Assembly: GCA_964631125.1 (NCBI GenBank)
Contig: CAZVYN010000104.1
Span: forward strand, 1 to 11,409
Length of the DNA stretch: 11,409 nt
Direction: 5' to 3'
Source of the DNA: CAZVYN01 sp964631125
Lineage (GTDB): Bacteria > Eisenbacteria > RBG-16-71-46 > CAIMUX01
In this document: piece after piece, positions 7,502 to 11,409 of the stretch
How the letters are laid out: every line of letters begins with the position of its first letter
Numbering within the stretch: position 1 is the stretch's first letter
Translations under genes and position numbers: made by a program
The notes under the pieces: model-generated
Seen by the model: only the letters and a program-made list of their open reading frames with translations
What the model was told of the DNA's origin: nothing
Database searches by the model: none

Positions 7502-9097
7502 CTACTTCACGTACGGCAGATTGCGGAGCTGATTCCGCTCTTCCTCTGTCTGCGGACGCTCCTCTGTGTTCACGCGTCCGCCGCGCTCGATCGGGTGCGA
7601 TCGCATCCAGTCCTGAGCGAAGGCGCTCTCCATCACTCGACCCTCGAGGTCTTCGGCCACCGGGTGTCCGAGCAGATGGAGACAGGTCGGGGCCACATCG
7701 AGGAGGCTGTACGGCGTCTCGATCTTCCCCGCCCGCGCCTGCGGACCGCTCAGAAGGAAGATCCCATTCATGCGATGCCAACCCGAGAGCGCGATGCTGG
7801 GAGGACCGAAGGCCGGCCGGGAGACGGCCGTGGTGTCGCCGTCTCCCCAATGCAGATACCAACCGTACGACGCGAGCGCCGTCAGATCGGGGCCCTTCTC
7901 TCTCAGCGGCCCGACGAAGACCTGCTCTTTCCGGAAGACCTCTTCGATCGGCGCGGCGTTGTCGGCCGGATCGCGAGCAGCGCTCAAGGTCGCCTCTAGC
8001 TTGGCGCGCAACGTCGCCTGCCCGAGCGAGTCCAAGTGTCCGCCCGGGTCGCGGATCGGCGCTCTCACATAGAGCCGGGCGGCGTCGGAGCGATCGAGGC
8101 AGAAGACCTCGTGCGCTTCCTCGTCGGTCCATCCGGCATCGTCGCCGCGCAGATGGTTGCTGACGCGGAGTTCGCGCCTCATCGGTCCGAAACCGTGATC
8201 GGAGATAACCAGCACCCAAGTATCGGGGCGCAAGCCGGCGAGCAGTTCGCCGAGGATTCGATCCTGTTGCTTCCACAGGCGGAGGATCGATCCGCCCCAG
8301 CGGGCGGCCGACTCCGCGGAATAGCCGGGATTGTCGGGATCGTCGAACTTCCAGAACATGTGTTGCACGCGATCGCTCTCGGTGAAGACGACCCAGAACA
8401 GGTCGTAGTCGACCTCCGAGTACAGATCTCGCACCGTCTCCCAACGTCGCTCGAGGCTCGTGGTGAGGCGCGTAAAGGTCGAGTCCTCGGACCCGGGAGG
8501 CAACTGCATCTCCATCTTCTCGAGCAGATAGCCCGAGCTGCGCAGTCGCGTCTCCAACTCGCGCGGATGCGTGAACCCCGTCTGGTCGAGGTGCGGGAGC
8601 CCCGCGATCATGAGCAGCCCATCGACATCGTCGTCCGGTGGGTCGGTCATCGGAACATTGACGATCGCGACCTTCTTCCCCGCGCCCGCGATCATCTTCC
8701 AGATCGGCGAGCACTTTCGGCTCTTCGCCGTCTCGGTCACGATCTCACGCTGCCCGGGTCCGCGACGCCGCTGGAAGTCGAAGATGCCATGGCGCCCTGG
8801 ATTGACCCCGGTGATGGCCGAGGTCCAAGCGGGCGGCGAGAGGAATGGAATCACCGAGTTCATCGTTCCCCAGGCAGAACGCTCGCGCAGCGCTGCAAGA
8901 TTCGGGAGCTCGCCGGCCGCGATCCACGGATCGAGTAGATCCCACGTGGCGCCGTCGAGACCGATGACGAACAGTCGCGTCCGCTCCTTCTTCCCGCACC
9001 CGGGCGCGGTCATCAAGAGGAGGACCGCCACGAATGCGAACATGCCGGCGACACGCGCGGACAGAACCGCGAAGGGGCGTCTCGAGTGCTTCGTCAT
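7502..9097 (-). CDS. Alkaline-phosphatase-superfamily phosphodiesterase/nucleotide pyrophosphatase-like putative lipoprotein
   Basis: The product is 531 residues. A basic N-terminus and hydrophobic segment end at MTAPGC (Cys34), a candidate lipidation site with a non-canonical lipobox (Ala-Pro-Gly-Cys). The body matches type I phosphodiesterase/NPP proteins. Asp48 lies in FVIGLDGATWD, and the likely nucleophile Thr92 in FLSPPAWTSAITG, followed by NPGRHGIFDF. Asp242 and His246 are in ESDRVQHMFW, Asp300 and His301 in VISDHGFG, and His441 in SGWHRMNG. By comparison with the family these supply the full two-metal set, so the enzyme is probably active. The substrate is unknown; phosphodiester or pyrophosphate groups on lipids, glycans or nucleotides are possible. 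ATG at 9097 is preceded by GAGAGG and starts the signal peptide; an in-frame start at 9169 would add 24 residues overlapping the upstream terminator. It converges on the glycan operon, so co-function with it is only suggested. Confidence 0.92.
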   Translation of the reverse strand: MTKHSRRPFAVLSARVAGMFAFVAVLLLMTAPGCGKKERTRLFVIGLDGATWDLLDPWIAAGELPNLAALRERSAWGTMNSVIPFLSPPAWTSAITGVNPGRHGIFDFQRRRGPGQREIVTETAKSRKCSPIWKMIAGAGKKVAIVNVPMTDPPDDDVDGLLMIAGLPHLDQTGFTHPRELETRLRSSGYLLEKMEMQLPPGSEDSTFTRLTTSLERRWETVRDLYSEVDYDLFWVVFTESDRVQHMFWKFDDPDNPGYSAESAARWGGSILRLWKQQDRILGELLAGLRPDTWVLVISDHGFGPMRRELRVSNHLRGDDAGWTDEEAHEVFCLDRSDAARLYVRAPIRDPGGHLDSLGQATLRAKLEATLSAARDPADNAAPIEEVFRKEQVFVGPLREKGPDLTALASYGWYLHWGDGDTTAVSRPAFGPPSIALSGWHRMNGIFLLSGPQARAGKIETPYSLLDVAPTCLHLLGHPVAEDLEGRVMESAFAQDWMRSHPIERGGRVNTEERPQTEEERNQLRNLPYVK

Positions 9098-9128
9098 GGC
9101 CTCTCTTCGCGGGTGAGAGAAAGTGGGC

Positions 9129-9165
9129 GAAAGAAAGCGGGCGAATGAGAGTTCATTCGCCCGCT
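9129..9165 (-). terminator. Rho-independent terminator downstream of the 9206-9988 gene
   Basis: A perfect 13-bp inverted repeat pairs 9136-9148 with 9153-9165 around a 4-base loop. Read on the minus strand the stem is followed by TTTCTTT, then a pyrimidine-rich run. It lies 41 bases past the stop of the exported protein and ends 32 bases before the phosphodiesterase start, so it separates, or attenuates into, the next gene. A smaller 5-bp hairpin (9184-9188 with 9195-9199) precedes it in the 3' untranslated region. The T-tract is interrupted by one C, so read-through is possible. Confidence 0.8.
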
Positions 9166-9205
9166 CCAACTCTGGTCTAGGTTGTCTGGTTCGACAGACC
9201 CGAAG

Positions 9206-9988
9206 CTAGTTCGTCGCGGGGCCGCCGCTGAAGTGATGCTTCAGGTGTCCCCAGCTCTGGCTCTCCGTCGGAGTCCAGGTCCCGTTGCTGCCGGTCCCTC
9301 CTCCGAAGCCGAGTTCCGGAAGGAAGTCGGTCGGGATGCTTCCCGGCAGGGTACCAACCGGGTCGAGAACCGACGGGACATCGTCACTGGCGAACGTCGG
9401 TCCACCCTGGCTCGGATGGGGGCGAATCGCGAAGGTCCCTCCCGTGAAGGTTCCCCCTGGGTTCTGATACCACTGAGCGACGAAGTAGTAGATCGGCTCC
9501 AGGTGCGAGGTGCGCGGGCTGTTCCAGGTCAGCGCGGTCCCGGTGAAGCTCTGCGGCCAGTTGCCGCTGGGGAGTTCGAAGTCGCCGCATCCGCCGGAAT
9601 AGAGCAGCGAGAGGACCTCCTCGTCGTACTCGATACCGAAGACCACGCCAGACACGCGCGGACACCGCTCTTCCGGGAAGGCCATCATCAGATAGAAGAG
9701 GAACGTCTCGCCTTCCGCCGCCGCCGTCGTATGCCCGCCTTGGACCGTATCCTTCTGTCCCGCGTTGCAGTCGAAGGCAGGATTGGCGACGTCACAGAGG
9801 AATGGATTCGGGCAGCTCAGTCCCGTGTCATCGCAATAGTCCGTCGGGTCCGTCGAGGGGGTGATGTCGCTCTTCACGTAGAGCATCATGACGCCGCCCG
9901 CATTCGCTCCGGCGAACACCGGCGCGGCGCCGGCGAAAGCCGCGGCTCCGAGAGCGCCCAGGCCGATCCAATACCGCAATCCTTGCAT
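9206..9988 (-). CDS. Exported protein of unknown function, paralogue of the 10270-11175 product
   Basis: This 260-residue protein has a clear Sec signal peptide, with likely cleavage after APVFA (residue 26), so that the mature chain starts GANAGG. I do not recognise a named domain. It shares three blocks with the protein encoded just upstream. They are NAGG-x-(M/L)-(M/I)-L...TDYC near the mature N-terminus, PRVSGVVFGIEY leading to SGGCGDFELPSG (core at 132-142) with TGTALTWNS, and FASDDVPSVLDP. The C-terminus carries TESQSWGHLKHHF (241-253) plus seven residues, resembling the neighbour's end. Eight or more cysteines suggest disulphides outside the cytoplasm. The alternating hydrophobic pattern suggests a beta-rich fold, which is inference. 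The start is ATG at 9988, with GAGGAGG at 9996-10002, seven bases away. It is bounded on both sides by terminators and is therefore probably monocistronic. A surface or extracellular role is likely; the specific function is unknown. Confidence 0.85.
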   Translation of the reverse strand: MQGLRYWIGLGALGAAAFAGAAPVFAGANAGGVMMLYVKSDITPSTDPTDYCDDTGLSCPNPFLCDVANPAFDCNAGQKDTVQGGHTTAAAEGETFLFYLMMAFPEERCPRVSGVVFGIEYDEEVLSLLYSGGCGDFELPSGNWPQSFTGTALTWNSPRTSHLEPIYYFVAQWYQNPGGTFTGGTFAIRPHPSQGGPTFASDDVPSVLDPVGTLPGSIPTDFLPELGFGGGTGSNGTWTPTESQSWGHLKHHFSGGPATN

Positions 9989-9995
9989 CTCGATG

Positions 9996-10002
9996 CCTCC
10001 TC
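9996..10002 (-). promoter_or_regulatory. Strong Shine-Dalgarno for the 9206-9988 gene
   Basis: On the minus strand GAGGAGG lies seven bases before ATG at 9988. It fixes this start, which also begins directly with the signal peptide. Confidence 0.8.
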
Positions 10003-10074
10003 AAGATCCACATGGGTTCGAGTTCGAGGGTGTTCACGCCGGCCTCGCCTCGAGCCGACCGTCGCCAGATCTAC

Positions 10075-10091
10075 CTTCCAGCGAATGGAAG
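10075..10091 (-). other. Small hairpin in the leader of the 9206-9988 gene
   Basis: CTTCCA (10075-10080) and TGGAAG (10086-10091) form a perfect 6-bp stem with a 5-base loop, about 87 bases before the start codon on the minus strand. It may be a leader-RNA structure or a chance hairpin. No known riboswitch was recognised around it. Confidence 0.35.
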
Positions 10092-10125
10092 ACTGATGTA
10101 GCGGCAAGGTAACCGTGGGGTTGCG

Positions 10126-10139
10126 AGGCTTGCAAGCCT
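10126..10139. promoter_or_regulatory. 14-bp perfect palindrome, candidate operator
   Basis: AGGCTTGCAAGCCT is a perfect dyad, lying between the terminator of the upstream gene and the start of the downstream exported-protein gene, about 138 bases before its ATG. Symmetric sites of this length in a promoter region are often bound by dimeric regulators. On the plus strand it is followed by GTTTTC, so a short plus-strand terminator is an alternative, but no plus-strand gene ends here. The role is inferred only from symmetry and position. Confidence 0.4.
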
Positions 10140-10163
10140 GTTTTCGATCCCGCCTACCGACCG

Positions 10164-10206
10164 ACAAAAACGAGAAAGGCGCATCCTTTCGGATACGCCC
10201 TTCTCG
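10164..10206 (-). terminator. Rho-independent terminator of the 10270-11175 gene
   Basis: An inverted repeat pairs 10171-10186 with 10191-10206 (16 positions, two mismatches). Read on the minus strand the loop is GAAA, a stable GNRA-type tetraloop. The stem is followed directly by TTTTT (complement of 10166-10170). It begins 63 bases past the stop of the exported protein, so transcription should largely end before the next gene. Confidence 0.9.
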
Positions 10207-10269
10207 ATGATTCAGACAAGAAGCCGATCAGCCGAACGACTTACTCCGGCGCAAGCCGTCCGAGAACCA

Positions 10270-11175
10270 CTAGCGATAGTTGTTCTTGATCGAGCCCCAG
10301 GTCGTCTCTTCGGTCGGGATCGGCGTGTCGCAGAGGCCAGGCGTGCAGTCCACGCCGTTACCCTGATACGTGCCGCCCGCGAGGTCGCAGTCGGCCGCAG
10401 TCTGGATGAAGCAATTTGCGTCAACGCAGCAGGCACCCATCGGCGGGGCGATCGGGCACGGATCCGGATCACAATCCGTCTCCACACCCTGGAAGTCGCC
10501 ACCGGCCAACGCGCACTCTTCGGCCTCGATGACGACGCAGCCGCCGAAATTCGGCAAGCAGCAGGCGCCGCGAGGAACGACCACGGTCGGGCACGGCGTG
10601 GAGCCCGCGCAATTGAACCCGAGCGAGCCGAAGCCCGCGATCGGATCCAAGTTGGACGGGACGTCGTCGTCCGCGAACGAAGCGCCCTGCGTCGGGTGCA
10701 GGCCGAGCTGCAGCGCGGCGCAGTCCGTTCCGTACCCGTAGCCGGCCGCGTAGTAGACGTCGGTCAAGATGCTGGTCTGAGCCGAGTTCCAGGTGACGGC
10801 AGTGCCTGCACCGGACGCCGGCCAGAGGCCCGACGGGAGCTCGAAGTCGCCGCAGCCACCGGTGTAGCTGAGGACAACCACGCTTTCGTTGTAGGTCCAG
10901 CCGAACACGATCCCGGACAAACGCGGGCTGCTCGCCGGCGCGAACGCCGCGATGACATGCCACACGCGCGAGTTCGCCACATCGCCGCCGGGGACGCCAT
11001 TGACCGCGGCGTCGCACGCCTGGAGCGCCGACTGACCGCAGTAGTCTGTGGCGTCGCTTGACGGGATCAGCCCGGGATTCGAGTGGAGGATCAGCGTACC
11101 GCCCGCATTCGGGCCGGCTGCCGCCACTCCGCTCATCATCGCCAGGGCTACCCCAGCCATTAGAAGTCTCTTCAT
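10270..11175 (-). CDS. Exported cysteine-rich protein with two GACC repeats, unknown function
   Basis: This 301-residue protein has a signal peptide (MKRLLMAGVALAMMSGVAAA, likely cleaved after residue 20) and a mature start GPNAGG. The first 190 residues are paralogous to the product of 9206-9988. They contain SDATDYC, PRLSGIVFGWTY, GGCGDFELPSG (106-116), TAVTWNS and FADDDVPSNLDP. Two six-cysteine repeats follow at residues 203-240 and 247-282. Each opens with GACC, carries an LAGG(D/T)(F/Y)QG centre and ends in a Cys pair, with Cys205/206/213/221/235/240 aligned to Cys249/250/255/263/277/282. Similar GACC repeats occur in large secreted proteins of Planctomycetota-like bacteria; their function is not established. 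The end is TEETTWGSIKNNYR (288-301), resembling the neighbour's tail. ATG at 11175 is fixed by an AAGGAGG site and the signal peptide. A longer in-frame start at 11274 would place 33 charged residues before it and is unlikely. A secreted or surface location is likely. Confidence 0.87.
   Translation of the reverse strand: MKRLLMAGVALAMMSGVAAAGPNAGGTLILHSNPGLIPSSDATDYCGQSALQACDAAVNGVPGGDVANSRVWHVIAAFAPASSPRLSGIVFGWTYNESVVVLSYTGGCGDFELPSGLWPASGAGTAVTWNSAQTSILTDVYYAAGYGYGTDCAALQLGLHPTQGASFADDDVPSNLDPIAGFGSLGFNCAGSTPCPTVVVPRGACCLPNFGGCVVIEAEECALAGGDFQGVETDCDPDPCPIAPPMGACCVDANCFIQTAADCDLAGGTYQGNGVDCTPGLCDTPIPTEETTWGSIKNNYR
10330..10437 (-). repeat. Second six-cysteine GACC repeat (protein-level repeat)
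   Basis: This encodes residues 247-282 of the exported protein. It aligns with residues 203-240 through GACC, a central Cys, DLAGGTYQG and a terminal Cys pair. The start-to-start period is 44 residues. The conserved even cysteine count suggests an autonomous disulphide-stabilised module. Confidence 0.75.
10456..10569 (-). repeat. First six-cysteine GACC repeat (protein-level repeat)
   Basis: This encodes residues 203-240: GACC, a Cys after seven residues, EEC, ALAGGDFQG and a final CDPDPC. All six cysteines align with those of the second copy. Confidence 0.75.
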
Positions 11176-11184
11176 TGCTTCGAA

Positions 11185-11191
11185 CCTCCTT
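11185..11191 (-). promoter_or_regulatory. Strong Shine-Dalgarno for the 10270-11175 gene
   Basis: On the minus strand AAGGAGG precedes ATG (11175) with a spacing of about nine bases. It decides the start in favour of 11175 over the upstream in-frame ATG at 11274. Confidence 0.8.
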
Positions 11192-11227
11192 ACGAACTGT
11201 CTATCGGGCATCGAGGTCTTAGCTACC

Positions 11228-11264
11228 GATCCGAGGGACCGCTCTCTCGAGGGGTTCCTCGATC
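11228..11264 (-). other. Leader hairpin upstream of the 10270-11175 gene
   Basis: Bases 11232-11240 pair with 11253-11261 (nine pairs, one G-T). The stem extends by three more pairs across a one-base bulge (11228-11230 with 11262-11264). A nested alternative is the 6-bp dyad 11247-11252/11257-11262. No T-tract follows on the minus strand, so it is not a standard terminator. It would lie in the 5' untranslated region of the exported-protein gene, or act as a weak 3' end for the partial upstream gene. Confidence 0.4.
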
Positions 11265-11352
11265 TTCCACCCATCCACCACCCGTTTTGAGGATTTCCAA
11301 GTGTCGATGGCTAACGGTACGTCTTACAGAACTCTACAAAGCAGGAGCGAGA

Positions 11353-11409
11353 TCACGGGCAGGTGTTGGCGCCCGAGAAGCCCGCACCGAAGATGACGAG
11401 GTCGCCCAC
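11353..11409 (-). CDS. C-terminal end of an unidentified gene
   Basis: The minus strand is open from the window edge for 18 codons, ending ...LVIFGAGFSGANTCP followed by TGA at 11355-11353. The composition and alternating hydrophobic residues fit the end of an extracytoplasmic protein. It lies in the same orientation as, and 177 bases upstream of, the exported cysteine-rich gene. The tail is too short to assign a family and lacks the WGxxK ending of the two downstream paralogues. It could be a chance open frame, so confidence is moderate. Confidence 0.45.
   Translation of the reverse strand: MGDLVIFGAGFSGANTCP

Noticed and set aside
7338..8714. Open frame of 458 codons on the minus strand
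   Set aside because: It lies inside the phosphodiesterase gene in another frame and is Arg-rich. The overlapping frame carries the complete catalytic motif set, so this one is a shadow.
8036..8938. Open frame of 300 codons antisense to the phosphodiesterase
   Set aside because: No signal peptide, no motif, and composition expected of the antisense of a real coding frame.
10102..10136. Weak sigma-70-like promoter (TTGCAA, 17-base spacer, TTACCT, minus strand)
   Set aside because: The -10 element matches the consensus at only two positions. In an unknown GC-rich organism this is not enough evidence.
10075..10140. Resemblance of the plus strand (GTAGCGG...GGTAACCG) to the 3' end of a cyclic-di-GMP-I riboswitch
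   Set aside because: The conserved 5' half of that riboswitch is absent. The similarity is on the strand opposite to the genes, and no gene follows it.
1..11409. Mobile elements, CRISPR, tRNA or rRNA
   Set aside because: No transposase or integrase motifs, no regularly spaced direct repeats, and no recognisable tRNA or rRNA sequence were seen on either strand.

Overview
This window is GC-rich and densely coding. It looks like a chromosomal segment from a Gram-negative-type bacterium: there is a candidate lipoprotein, two Sec-exported proteins, and a membrane glycan-assembly gene set. The high GC content, TPR-fused GT-C glycosyltransferases, secreted proteins with six-cysteine 'GACC' repeats and bacterial Rho-independent terminators are compatible with a deep-branching group such as Eisenbacteria, Krumholzibacteriota, Gemmatimonadota or Planctomycetota relatives. 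That placement rests on recalled family distribution only. No rRNA or other phylogenetic marker is present.

Left half (1-7452, + strand): a tightly packed operon that enters from upstream. In order it holds the C-terminal end of a DegT/DnrJ/EryC1/StrS PLP sugar aminotransferase, a four-helix SMR/EamA-like membrane protein, a class I SAM methyltransferase, a GT39/ArnT-type GT-C glycosyltransferase, a TMTC-like GT-C protein with C-terminal TPRs, and a second GT-C-like protein with C-terminal TPRs. Four of the five junctions are stop/start overlaps (ATGA, TGATG, GTGA, ATGA), which implies translational coupling. I infer that the cluster makes an amino-sugar-containing, polyprenyl-phosphate-linked sugar (aminotransferase), moves it across the inner membrane (SMR-like protein) and transfers it outside the cytoplasm (GT-C enzymes). 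The TPR tails would sit next to the acceptor. The acceptor could be protein, lipid A or another glycan; the sequence does not decide.

Right half (7502-11409, - strand): this half converges on the operon across a 49-base gap. Read in its own direction it has the last codons of an unknown gene (11409-11353), a leader with a hairpin and a G-rich tract, and an exported protein with two six-cysteine repeats (11175-10270). A strong terminator with a GAAA tetraloop follows (10206-10164). Next come a leader with a 14-bp perfect palindrome, a paralogous exported protein without the repeats (9988-9206), a second terminator (9165-9129), and an alkaline-phosphatase-superfamily phosphodiesterase with a putative lipoprotein signal (9097-7502). 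The terminators suggest that the two exported paralogues are separately transcribed or attenuated.

The two most noteworthy features are the run of three GT-C-type membrane proteins, two carrying TPR tails in an amino-sugar context, and the exported paralogue pair. The pair shares an N-terminal 'NAGG' start, a GGCGDFELPSG core and a short C-terminal (S/T)WGxxKxx(F/Y) tail that could be an undescribed sorting or anchoring signal. No mobile element, CRISPR array, tRNA or rRNA was seen. No gene-free stretch exceeds 300 bases.
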